Below the pieces are notes generated by a model, which saw nothing but the letters and a program-made list of their open reading frames with translations, did not search any database and had not been told where the DNA came from. Shown in pieces: positions 11,235 to 21,975 of a stretch of 45,128 bases of DNA; within the stretch, counting starts at the first letter, position 1, and each line of letters opens with the position of its first letter. The stretch covers positions 1 to 45,128 of the forward strand of contig BRYA01000579.1 in NCBI GenBank assembly GCA_030267965.1, given 5' to 3'. Source of the stretch: Triparma columacea (lineage: Eukaryota > Sar > Bolidophyceae > Parmales > Triparmaceae). The position numbers were made by a program, and so were the translations under genes.

Positions 11235-11628
11235 AGCATATACTGTAGTTATATATATTTTCGCAATCGATGAACGATGAACTATATTTCCTAAATATTT
11301 TCTAAGAATCGGAATACCGAGGAAACCCCCCTTCACACAACAGCTGTTTGTGCCACACCTTTTGAGATTCTTTCCCCCTTATCACCATAATTTTCAGGTC
11401 CTCCTCAACCTTCGACGTCGTCATCCCCTGGAATATTCTTCTGGTCACACACCCCTACCCCCTATCTCCCCCCTTACGACACTAAACCTTGCCCAGGAAC
11501 CAAGGCTCTCCCCCGTCGCCCTGTAACTGCTCTCACTTTAGCCCCTTCTAGTGAATTAGCGGATCAAAACTACCAGTATTTCACACAATCTTCTCAATTG
11601 CTTTGCGGAAAAAGGTCGTTATTTTGCC
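11235..11628. other. intergenic region, no gene seen
   Basis: 394 bases between MINDY and the next plus-strand gene. It must contain the MINDY 3' end and the promoter of the following gene. A TATATAT-like string at 11250-11258 is just downstream of the MINDY stop and might belong to its 3' end signals. Nothing else was recognised. Confidence 0.4.
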
Positions 11629-14600
11629 ATGTCTACCCCTGAACCATCCATATCCCCCCCAGCATCGTTGGCAGATGCCCATGAGTTGATTCATAAATTG
11701 CAGACTAGAGTCAAGGAGTTGGAATTCCATAGAAGTGCTGTCGAGTGCGCGAAAAAAAATGCTGTGCGCAAGCTGAACGACGAGCTAGTCAAGGATGGGG
11801 TATGCAAGTTGGATGTCATTGACCAAACGAGGCTTGTGCAACAGGTATGGATGGGGTTCGAGGGCCTGGATGGGAGTTTCTGTTGTTTTCGACTGACCAT
11901 CTAACCATCTTCCCCACTCAGGCCGCGCTCCTCGCAGTACTTCACGATGAGCCGTCCCCAGTCTTTGATTTCCTGCTGGCAGACACCTCACAGGGCTTTT
12001 GGGTGCGGACGACTCTGGAGACGACTAAAGATAATCGCATAGTCCTTTGGAGGGTGAGATCGATTGAGCAGGTCATCGTATTCATTCCCGAGATCTAACC
12101 CCCCCCCCCCCCCCCATCCCCCTAGGATACGTCGAGAGGTGTGAATGTAGAGGTGAGAATGAGAACTGTTTGGCTTTCGAACCATTACTGTGTATCTACA
12201 ACCTCTAACTAAAGCTTCACCCCCCGCACTCTTCGCCCCTAGTACCTCCTTCAACTCGCTACGTCTAGTGCATCTTCCACGAACTCGGGTTGCATCATAC
12301 TCATAAATTCTGTGGTAAAAGAATCGCTTTCGAAAGAGGCCTTCGCGAAATATACAAAGAGCAGGTCGTCGAGCAAGTCAGTTGTGGGAAAGATTAGCAA
12401 CGGGACAATAAAGGTGAGAATGAACCAAAATTAAGCTGAAGATTGCGTAATTGTAGCCATCACTCACAACACAACCCTTTCGCTCGGCGCAGATTTCCCC
12501 GTACCCACACGGCCAATCGACGATGTCGTTTACAGGCACCCTCGAGTCCGAAGATAGTGATGAAACATCAGAAACATCGAAATTCTCCTCCATGAAGGGC
12601 CGCTTAAAGACGATGCGAGGGAAGGGTTCAAGAATGTCGAGAAAGAGCCGGACGTCTAAGCTGGGCACGTTTCGGTCAAGGTGAGAATCGGAGGGGAAAG
12701 ACAGTATGACAATTCTCAACACTAATGCAAGCTTTTTCGCTCATCTTGCTCGCTCTCCGCACTCACCGCACTCACCACAGTCTCTATATAGACCGCGAGC
12801 CAACTTCTGTGGATACGAACACCAACAGAGTGAAGAGCTCAATTCTACGGATCTTCTACCACATAAAAGAGGAATTCGACAGACCCGACGTTATCGATGA
12901 TAGGATCCGACATCACTTTGTGAATGAGGTGAGGACGGAGGACCTGGTTCGTTGTTCGCTCACCTCGAGAAGTCCTGATCCTTCATGTTGAACTTGACCA
13001 AGTTCTTGAGCTTCCTCCACGTCGTCCCCGTGTGCTGGAACCTCTTCAAGTGCACGATCATGATCGGGGGCATCCTCCAGAGCTCCATTACCTTGATCAT
13101 CTCATCACCTCACTTACCCACCCCCCCCCCCTCTCCCCAGATCATGCCGAACGCTCCGTCTCTGAGTGATGCTGAGAAAGAAAAATTGAATCTAGCACGT
13201 GAAGTCGAGAAAAGGACTAGCAAAGCAAAGGTGAGCATTCCCTAAACTCCACCCCTCATGACAACAAAACATTAAGCCGTCGCACTCATCACAGCGGTTG
13301 CCGGGGGATCTGCGTTCTCCAGTCGAGAAGTACTTATGGAATGAAGTCAAAAACAAATTGACAGTGCAGTGGGGTCTTTCTGTCGCTACAATTGACTTAT
13401 CGGCCAAGGAGCTACTTGCGCATCTATTCCAAATAAATACCTACGAAAGCGCTGCACAGCACAGAAAGACCGCGTCACATTTGCAGCGTGCCATTAGGAG
13501 CAACATTGATGGCACGCGGAGGTGAGAAAATTGGCGCTTGCAATCTTTCTTTCTTTGACTCGCAACGTTATGTTTCCTACAGCTCACCCTACCCCCCTCC
13601 CCCCCGGCGCGCGCTCCTCGCAGCACGCATTACAGCTTAGGCATGGCATTTCCTCCACCGCTGACTGCTAGGGCTTTCGAGAGCTGGCTCACGTGGAGTT
13701 CATTTCGACAAGAGGATGGAAGAATAGGATACATATGTTTCTTTCAGCCGATAGGTACTTACGACGGTCCACATGAAAAGCGTATCACTTCGAAGCAGGT
13801 AGAGGCAGAATCGACCGGTTCCTTCATCATAACTTCGCTCGCCCCGAACATCTGTCGTTGGACAAGAATCCAAAGTTTGAACTTGAAAGCAAACATTCAC
13901 CCCTCTTTGATGGCTTTAGTGACAAGGCGGGAACTCAGGTGGGCAGGAGAGCTGCAGGTAAGACTAGGCAAAAATTAAACAGCTAGACGACGAATAACTA
14001 ACAAACGCAACCCGTTCTGTTCGTCGCAGGAAAGATGCAAGAGGAACGAAGCTGAGGTTGATGCTGAAATGAGGACAGCGCTCATTGAGATCCTTAGGTG
14101 AGAAGGGGCAAATATATGGTGCAAAAGTGCACCGTCGCTTAAACGGCATTCACTCATGGCGCCCACTGTCTTCGCTTCGCACCTCCTTCCGCAGGGAAAC
14201 CGAGCTTGACGAGGATCAAAAGGCAACAGTCAAGTATTTGAAAGGCTTCTTGGAGGTAGAAAAACGTGGCAAAAAAGGTGGATGGGGCCACCTTTATTCG
14301 CCCTTTGCAGGTACAAAGATGCAAATCAAGCACAAGAAGACGAAGGGAAAGCGGACAATTGTACTTGGGAGGGCCGAGGGTGTCGCAGATTGCTCCCCAG
14401 AAGAAGCTGCCGCCTATTTCTTTGATTACTGCTCCAACATAAGGAACAGGGCAGCCTATGCGAAGGGGGACATTACTCGTTTTGAAATTTTCAAGGACAA
14501 GGGGAAAGTCAATGAGAAGGTGAGAGCAGACAAAGAGGCGAAGCGAAAAAGTGCAAGGACATCGAAGTTGACCCTCATTCCTCTACCCCCCTCTCAGTCT

Positions 14601-15808
14601 TTTGCAGCTATCAAGAGATTGCCGCACCCCTTTTCCAATCGCGAATTAGTCTTCAAGAACATGTACGCAAGGTGAGAATGAAAAATGAAAGTAGGTAACC
14701 CTAACCCTAACGACAATCCAAAATACTAACGCAGCGCAACCCATTCCCTACCATCGTAGGAACTATGAGTCCGAAGACAGCGCGTCAGTTTATACGCTCC
14801 CCTTGAGCATGAACGTCGACTATGGAGGAAAAGGTTACGGGAGAACCTTAGTGACGGCGAGAACATTTTCTTTTTTTACTGCAACTGGCATCGAAAGCGT
14901 CGGCGAGGTTAAGCAATGCCGCATGGAGCTTGTCCAATATTTTGATTCAGGAGGCAACATCATCCTACCGAAAGCACTAACCGAAAAGATTGTGGCCGGC
15001 GCTATGGGCTTCCTCACGTCTTGCCAAGCGGCCTTCCAGGTGAGAATAGAGAAAAAGTAAAGGACGACAATTCTAAACACTGACACAACAAAACAACAAA
15101 ACAACAAAACTACACACCTCATCTTTGCAGAACAATGCTGCTATTGACAAAGCAAAATTCGATTCTCTTAACAACATTATCGAGAATGTGCCCCAATTTT
15201 ATACCCCAGAAGAGGAGGCGATTGTACAAAGAGGCATAGATTTTTACACTTCGTGCAAGAAGACCAAGATGAAGGAACTGCCTAGTCAGGATGATAAGAC
15301 GATGAAGAAATATATATGTCATCTCCCGGGGGATTTTGTTGCAACGGGGCTCGCGGAGTGCACTGTTGATGCCAAGTTTTCCTCTTGCGTCAGTTACGAA
15401 TTCATCAAAAATTCAAGGTCAAGGATTATGAGTATAAGAAGCAAAGGTATCATAGACCAGCACACGAAAGCTCTCAACGATCACTGCCAACTTTACGCAA
15501 CGACCAGGAATATGGGAGTTGTTGGCGTTTCAAAGCGTCAATGGCAAAACAAGGTCGTGTGGAAGAGAGAAGGAAAAAAGGCTTGGATTTTCTATGAAGA
15601 CACCAATGAACTCACAGAGGAGTACCCTTTGCGACCTGGAATCGTCCTTGGTTCATCAATGACAACGTGGTTGTTCGAAGAACTCCCAAAAATTGGCTCG
15701 GTTCCACAGACTCGGGTTACTTTGGTATCTAAAATGGACCTGAACGGCTCAATCCCTACCTACGCAATGAACATGCTGGCTGTAAGGTTCACAAAGAACA
15801 TAGTACAG

Positions 15809-15855
<47 letters not shown>

Positions 15856-18800
15856 CAACTTACACCACGTTATCAACGACTTGTTCGCCCTGCGCAGATG
15901 AAAGAGCATATGGACGCCTCAAATCAAATCGACGATTCGGTTCAAGGGCTTATAGCAAGCCGCATCAAGGCAATGGAAATCAATTACGACAAATCATACA
16001 ATGAAAAGTTCGTTGACGTTGATGGAATGCAACAAGTCCGAGGTGCGTTCCCGCTTTCTCAAACCTACCTAAAGACCGAGGGAAATGGTTCAGGCTGGGG
16101 AAAGACGACGCTGATTGTGAACGCAAACATGGAAGACATTGCGGCTTTCTTTTGGGATTTTGAAAGTCGTTGCCACCTTGCAACAACTGGCGACATTGAC
16201 AGAAAGATCGACCAAAAGATCGGAGAGTGGGAAATGATGGTGAGAAGAGTTCAAACTCTATCATCAAGGCACGGCACGAAACACCACAACCGTGTTTTCA
16301 CCAATACCATGAAGCTGCACAAAATTGATATGGATACTATTGTGATAGCTCTTGAGCCTAAAGAACGGGGTGTACGCCGCATTATTGGTTCCATATTAGG
16401 GGCTGCATCGAGGTAAGAATCTGGCAAAAAGCAAAACAGCACGAGAGTTCTCAACACTAACGCAAACCAAACCCTTCGGTCGTCGCTTTGTTCGTGTTGC
16501 GCGCAGTAAAAAAATTCCAACCTTCGGCGAGGAAACCTGCATGATGAGGTGTGTCCGAGTAAGACAAAATGAAACGAGGGTCGAGTTCGTCACGTGGTTG
16601 AAACTTGGATATACAGTGAGCAAAGGAGCCATGAAATTTACTTTGGAGAGGCACCTTGACGAGGCAGCCGAGATACAACGACACTTCATCGACCGAGTTA
16701 CTTTGGAAGACACAACATTGCAGGTTGGGGAAGCATTGGGAGCCGACATAGCGTGGGATGGCGGGCAGCTTGGGGAGCACCACACGAGAAAGTACCACGA
16801 TAGACACGTTGAAGAGGTTTGCCGCGATAGCGCAGCGTTGAGGAAGGTGGTCGCGAAGTATCCTTGGTTGGTAACTCTCTTGAAGAGGTGCCGTGCTGGA
16901 GATCTTGCGCACAATAGGTGAGAACGAGGTTAAAGTAATTATTTGGCATTATAGCATGTGCCTTAGCCCCAAACTTGCGTCCGCTTCCCTCATCGCAGAC
17001 CCCAGAAGATAAAATTGGTGTGCGTTGCCGAAGAGGAGGCGAGGGTGATCGGCAATAACTTCATGCCGTGCTTAAGGAGCAAGAAAAGACCTCAGAGCGG
17101 TGTCGCCCAGTGGGAAGATCAGAACAGGGCAGTTGCAGAGGTGAGACTAGATGAGAAGCGAAATAGTGGGAGTGGTGGCTTTGATATGTACCCCAACCGT
17201 CAACCCTAACCTCCCATCGCGACTCCTCTTAGCTTGTCGTGGAATTCCCATGGATGCGAGAAATGTTTATTGCAATTGGGAAAGGCGTGATGACGGCTGC
17301 ACCGTGGGGGATGATGTTCAGAGTCTTGATTGGCGGTTTCATGGGCGTGATGGACTTGTTCACCGACGCCTACGTTTGTTACCTCTATAAATTGGAGGGC
17401 AGGTTAAGCTATTTCTACTTGACTGTAGGAATTATTGTTGGAGCGCAACTCTTTTTCACTATGATGGTTATTCTCCAATACAGAAAGTTAGGCGTTAAGA
17501 GAGTGTTGTTGGAAACGGCACCAGTTCTCGTTGGTTTGAAACCTGCCTTAGACGCAAAAAGGGTTGCTTCCGGCAAAGAACACAACGAGGTAAGCAATTT
17601 ATATCTTCGGAATCTTCTTGCGACTTGCTTCGCCCCAGTCCGTTATCCCTTGGGTCATCATAATGTTGTCGCACAGTTCTACTACTAACCCATTGACGCA
17701 ACCATCCTCTCCGAAACTTTTCGCTTCGTTCGTTGCAGGGTGTTATGGTAGACGCCTTCATTGAAATGACTGGTATTAAAGTTATAGAAATTGGAGTGGA
17801 AGCGGTACCGGGTATCATCATCCAGCTTTTAGCAATGATCACATCGCCAAGCGCAATAACAACGGGAGCATGGATTTCTCTTGGCGTTTCTGCTGCATCA
17901 ACAGGGTTTGCAGGGGCTTCTATTTCGTACGACTTCGATACCGACCCTTACAACAGAGAAGTAAGGCCGCAATTTTACGGCTTCGTGCCCAGCAATAAGA
18001 GCCGAAGACAATGTATTTTTCTGGCGCTCACAACCTTCTCTACTAGCATGGTCCTCATCAGGTGCCTTATATTGACACTGCTGGGCAGTCTCGTCCCTAA
18101 ATGGGCAATACTTTACTTTATTTTGGATACTTTTGGGTTCTGCCTGCTGAAGGCACTCCGCGGTGACTTCTGGTACTGGATACCGATCCCCAATTTTTCC
18201 ATCGCTTTATTGGTGAGCTTTTTGGCTAGGATATTTATCAAAATAGCCTCTGATTTCGCCTCAGTAGCGCAATTCCGACACCCGAACGAGCTCGGAGGCG
18301 CTTACTGGTTGTTGTCTCAGTTCTTGCCGTTAGTTATGTTGCCCTTTGTTGTAAGTATCTATGAAGCTAGTGAGGCAAGCGAAAGTGAGGCTGTGAAATT
18401 GGCAAACATATTCTCCACGACTCTTTTACCTCTGGCGATGACTTCCTTCGCTGTATTTTTCCTCACTATGAAGCATGAATATTGGAACACATTTACGAGC
18501 ACAAAATCGGGAAGGGCCGCCCTCATCGAAATGTTCAGGATGGCCGAGGAAGACGTTGCGAAGAAAGATATATTGGTCAATTCACGGAGAATGTGGAAGC
18601 CTATCGATGAGGAGGTCAAGTCTTGGGTTGAAAAGAATTGGCATCGATGGGACAAAGAGCGGCCAAAGTGGTTTGATGCGACGTTCAGGTCACTTATCCC
18701 TGTTGAATTCATTCCCGACCTGAAGGCACGAGAACACTACGCCTCCTTGAAATTGCATACGAAAAGCGGCCAACCGGTGGGGGTGTTGCCTGTAATCAAC

Positions 18801-18875
18801 TCCATGGACAGCTCATCATCTTTAGGACCCGAGGAGTTGCGGAGACCTGAAAGGTCAGGGGGGGGAGGCGGCTAG
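11629..18875 (+). CDS. giant START-like, multi-pass membrane protein
   Basis: Nineteen exons: 11629-11844, 11922-12053, 12126-12152, 12243-12413, 12493-12680, 12781-12928, 13141-13230, 13295-13521, 13624-13957, 14030-14097, 14195-14519, 14598-14671, 14760-15039, 15131-15808, 15898-16412, 16507-16917, 16999-17140, 17233-17589 and 17739-18875, totalling 1839 residues. The N-terminus is coiled-coil-like (HELIHKLQTRVKELE). The middle repeats segments resembling the START lipid-binding fold: an 'SPEEAAAYFFDYC' / 'NMEDIAAFFWDF' helix start, each followed by strand-rich parts such as TLVSKMDLNGSIPTYAMNM. At least three or four copies, some weak, are visible. The last two exons hold about nine hydrophobic segments, then the tail W.....RPKWF....RSLIP.EFIP. 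I recall this tail and the FYGFVP segment from an expanded stramenopile membrane family of unknown function. A lipid-sensing or lipid-transfer membrane protein is inference. Gene structure is well supported because all 18 joins keep frame. Confidence 0.75.
12099..12115 (+). repeat. poly-C run in intron
   Basis: Seventeen consecutive C lie 10 bases before the acceptor CCCTAG of the intron 12054-12125. The run probably serves as the polypyrimidine tract and is prone to length change. Confidence 0.85.
12681..12780 (+). repeat. introner-like intron A
   Basis: 100-nt intron, AG|GTGAGAATC to CACCACAG|. It contains GACAATTCTCAACACTAATG (12708-12727), which closely matches the same part of introns 15040-15130 and 16413-16506. 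The CTAAT element is a plausible branch point. Confidence 0.5.
14672..14759 (+). repeat. introner-like intron B, with telomere-like motif
   Basis: 88-nt intron, AG|GTGAGAATG to CATCGTAG|. CGACAATCCAAAATACTAAC (14711-14730) resembles the branch-point block of introns A, C and D. It also carries CCCTAACCCTAA (14699-14710), two copies of a telomere-like hexamer. Confidence 0.4.
15040..15130 (+). repeat. introner-like intron C
   Basis: 91-nt intron, CAG|GTGAGAATA to TTTGCAG|. CGACAATTCTAAACACTGAC (15065-15084) matches intron A with few differences. An AACAAAACAAC run follows. Confidence 0.5.
15811..15852 (+). repeat. (GA)n microsatellite in intron
   Basis: About 20 consecutive GA units start three bases after the donor of the intron 15809-15897 in the giant gene. 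The run stays open in the upstream reading frame, so retention of this intron would extend rather than stop translation. Confidence 0.9.
16413..16506 (+). repeat. introner-like intron D
   Basis: 94-nt intron, AG|GTAAGAATC to TGCGCGCAG|. AGTTCTCAACACTAACGC (16446-16463) matches intron A almost exactly. The 3' end carries the CGTCGC / TTCGTGTTGCGCGCAG vocabulary shared by many introns here. Confidence 0.5.
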
Positions 18876-19087
18876 AATTTAATTTTTGAAAGAGGACGAT
18901 GAAGATAGGAGGCCAGTGGACAAACAAAAATGTTGTTGTACATAAACGATCACCTTTCCCGTGCGACAGATCCAATGAGGTATTCCTAATTAATTCCTAC
19001 ATAATCTCATTTTTTTTTGCAAAAGTCCAGAATTCAGATCGTTTTTATCTTTTCTTGTCGTATTTTTTGCTTCCTCCTCCAATAGAC

Positions 19088-21930
19088 ATGCAATCGCCTC
19101 GTTACAATAGCCCCACACCCCGCTCCGGGCACCCAAACAACAGCATTTCCCCCTCTAGAACGCCTTACGTATTTTATGATGATTTTCCCCCTGTCGAGGA
19201 CTTCCCCTCGAGACCTTCTCCAAAAATTGCCCCCTCCTTCGAGATATCTAGGACCTCCAACGTAAGTTCTCCAACTGGATCTCTGTTCGAGGACGGTCTT
19301 GTCCTAGTAGACGAAGAAGTCGACCATCCTCGTTCAGAATCACCTCCAACTGTGGGGTTTGCTCGTGACCATTTTAGCAACAATAACAGGAGGACGTCTC
19401 GTTTGCAGGCGAAGAGCAGAGAGAATCAACGCACTAGAAAACCAGTTAGACTGGCGGCATCATTCATGGAACCTACGTTTAGTAGCAAAATGCAAAGGGT
19501 GGGCGCTGTGGGTACTGACTTCGTCCCTGACAGTCACGATGATGAGTTCGGCGGGGCGAATTGGGAAGCTGTCCCTGGAGCTCAGCAAACCCAGAAAGTC
19601 AAGGTGAAGTCTGCGAAGAAGAAGATGGAGGTGCCACCTTCTCTCGACGTGGAGGAGCAATTTGCCGTCAAGGCCCTTGAAACTGTTGAAGAATACAGGA
19701 AAGGGAAAAAGTCCAGAGATCCCTCCCCCCCCCCCCCTTCTTCGCCCCTGCTTCTAGATTCAGAGCTACTCTCGGAAGTAAGCACCAAAGCCGCCGTCTT
19801 CCTGAGCCCTGCGAAGCAGCAGCTTTTGCCCCCCTCTGCAAACCAGCCTCCACTGCCTTCCGAGATGTGGGATCTCATCAGGGAGGGTTACGAGGCGAAA
19901 ATCTCCAAGGTGAGGAGGCAAGAGAGAAGACGTAGGAGGTCGGATGGGACGAAGCATGCATCGGAAGAAAGCCTGATTGAGCGTCACAACGACAGCGAGG
20001 GTGGGCTGAGCAATGCAGAGCCTGAGCTCATCGTCGATCGAGCAGTCACTCGAGCTCTAGCGGGCGACGTCGTTGGGGCTAAACTCATGCTACAGAGCTG
20101 CCGCGACAAAAGGAGTGCTGCCTTGCGGAGCGCCGCACTTGCCCATCCCAGGGACGAGAGGAAGAAGCTGAAAAAGAAGGTGAGGATACTAAGGGGGGGG
20201 GTGGCCAAGCATTCGAATCAGCAAGACATCATTTACTCAAGATCTAACGCAAGTCCTACTTATCTCACAAGAAGCCCCGGGCAAAGCGCGAGACGAAGGC
20301 AAAGAAGAGGCCCGACATTTCGGGCTCGGACTCTGATTCCTCGTGCTCTTCGATGACCTCCACCTCCAAATCAACTTCAAGCACGGCATCTTCATTTTCT
20401 GGCTCCTCATCATCTTCATACACATCAGGCCCCGACGATGCAGAACAAATCACGAGGACTCTGTCTTCAACATCAAAGTCGATACATGCGACCATCAACT
20501 CAATCGAAAAAATTGCAAAGAGCAACATCGGCGATCCATCATTAGGCCTCAAAAGCTACCAGCAAACGCCCACGGAGGTTGTCGAAGAGACGCTTCCATT
20601 TCAGTCTTCCACTCTGGCAGTCGCGGTGGACGAGGACATGATGGAGCTCAAGAGAATCCAGAGTCGACTTTCTTACCAACTCGGTCGACTGTCGTCTACA
20701 CTGAGCGCCGCGGCTAACGCAGCCAAAGCAGAAACGTCAGAGGGCGCGGAGAAGTTGTTTCTGCTCGGTCAGACCGGCTTATCTGTACCCAATGTGCCAC
20801 CTCCTCCTCAGCCCGAGGTTCTCCAGTGGCAAACAAGGACTATACGGCACGACGAGCAGAAGCAACAACTTCTACGCAAGGTAAACGAGCAGCATGCTCT
20901 GCACCAACAGCCAAGCGAGCAGCACTACGAGCACCAACACCAGCAACACCAGCAACACCAGCAACACCAGCAACACCAGCAACACCAGCAAACCCAGCAA
21001 TACTCCTCCCATAGTAACTCTCCACAATACCAATTCCCTTATCAGTCCCCCCCCCAACCCATCCCACACCAGCCCGTCTACAAGCCCTCCCACCAGCACC
21101 CCCACCAGCACCCCCACCAGCACCCCCACCAGCACTCCCACCAGTACCCCCACCAGCACCCCCCCCAGCACCCCCCCCAGCACCCCCACCAGCACCCCCA
21201 CCAGCACCCCCCCCAGCCCACCCAGAATCTTCCACAGCAGACCCGACAACCTGCTTCTCATGAGCACCAACCACCACAGCCGCAGCGTCAACCCCAACCC
21301 CAACCACGCCAACCGTACGAGAGCCGGATGTCTCCCGATAGCCTCGACGGAGGTGCCCAGCAATACCTGCCCCCCCCTCCCCTCCACGAAGCTCAAGTTA
21401 AATACCAAATACGACAGCCTCCCCCTGACACATCCGCCCTCAAGCAACTGACAAAACGAATTTACGCAACAACGAACAACGCTAATAGTCCACACTCACT
21501 TCTTGCCGTTCCAAATTCCTCGCTGTCATCAGCCTACCTTCTGGTTCAACCTCCCCCCCTTCCTACGCAAGCACCAGCTACCGCCTTCCAAGGACTTCAA
21601 AACTACCACCAGTCATTGAAAGAACCGTTCACGCACCCAAACCACTCCCCCCTCTCCCTTCGCACAATTTCTGTTCCCATATCCTCTGCTCCTCTTCGCC
21701 ACACCCAACGGCTTCAAACGTCGCCCCCCTCAAAGCCATCGGCTGCAGCCGCCGTCCCTATCGAAACGCTCACCCCAAGTCCTTCCACAAATCTCAAGGC
21801 GACAACGAGCGTGGCATCAAGAGTAATGATGATGATGGCAAGCCCGACGAAAATGGGATTTTCTGAAGCGATGAGCGCAGTCACAGCGGGGGAGGTGAAG
21901 GCAGAGCAAGAGAGGGAAGGTACTCATTGA
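19088..21930 (+). CDS. disordered His/Gln/Pro-rich protein, unknown function
   Basis: Two exons, 19088-20179 and 20272-21930, phase 0, 916 residues. The frame is open upstream to an ATG at 18899, only 23 bases after the previous stop. That extension is T-rich, looks like a leader or intron (ends TCCTCCTCCAATAG), and I prefer the ATG at 19088. The N-terminal half is Ser/Pro-rich with acidic and basic patches and a helical stretch VDRAVTRALAGDVVGAKLML. Exon 2 starts basic (KPRAKRETKAKKRPD), then has a poly-Ser segment. Residues roughly 580-690 are His-Gln-Gln and His-Pro-His-Gln tandem repeats, followed by Pro/Gln-rich sequence. There is no recognisable enzyme domain, signal peptide or membrane segment. 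Such composition suits a scaffold, condensate-forming or regulatory protein, but nothing specific can be claimed. Convergent with the Piezo gene, 45 bases between stops. Confidence 0.65.
20934..21220 (+). repeat. coding minisatellites (HQQ and HPHQ)
   Basis: Two adjacent coding arrays. First is a 9-base CAACACCAG array encoding Gln-His-Gln units (about 20937-20996). Second is a 12-base CACCCCCACCAG-type array encoding His-Pro-His-Gln and variants (about 21095-21215). The arrays also keep other frames open, which explains long spurious frames on both strands. Confidence 0.85.
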
Positions 21931-21975
21931 AATCTCATGTATGTTGTTACAAAATTACATAGTTATTCAGAAGCC

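Noticed and set aside
18899..19087. Upstream in-frame ATG extension of the disordered protein
   Set aside because: It begins 23 bases after the previous stop, is T-rich and ends like an intron or leader; the ATG at 19088 starts the typical Ser/Pro composition. Not fully excluded.
20840..21495. Long Gly/Val/Leu-rich minus-strand frames at 20840-21495
   Set aside because: They are translations of the CAC/CAG minisatellites of the plus-strand gene; the repeated VLVLLVL and GGGAGG strings come only from the repeat.
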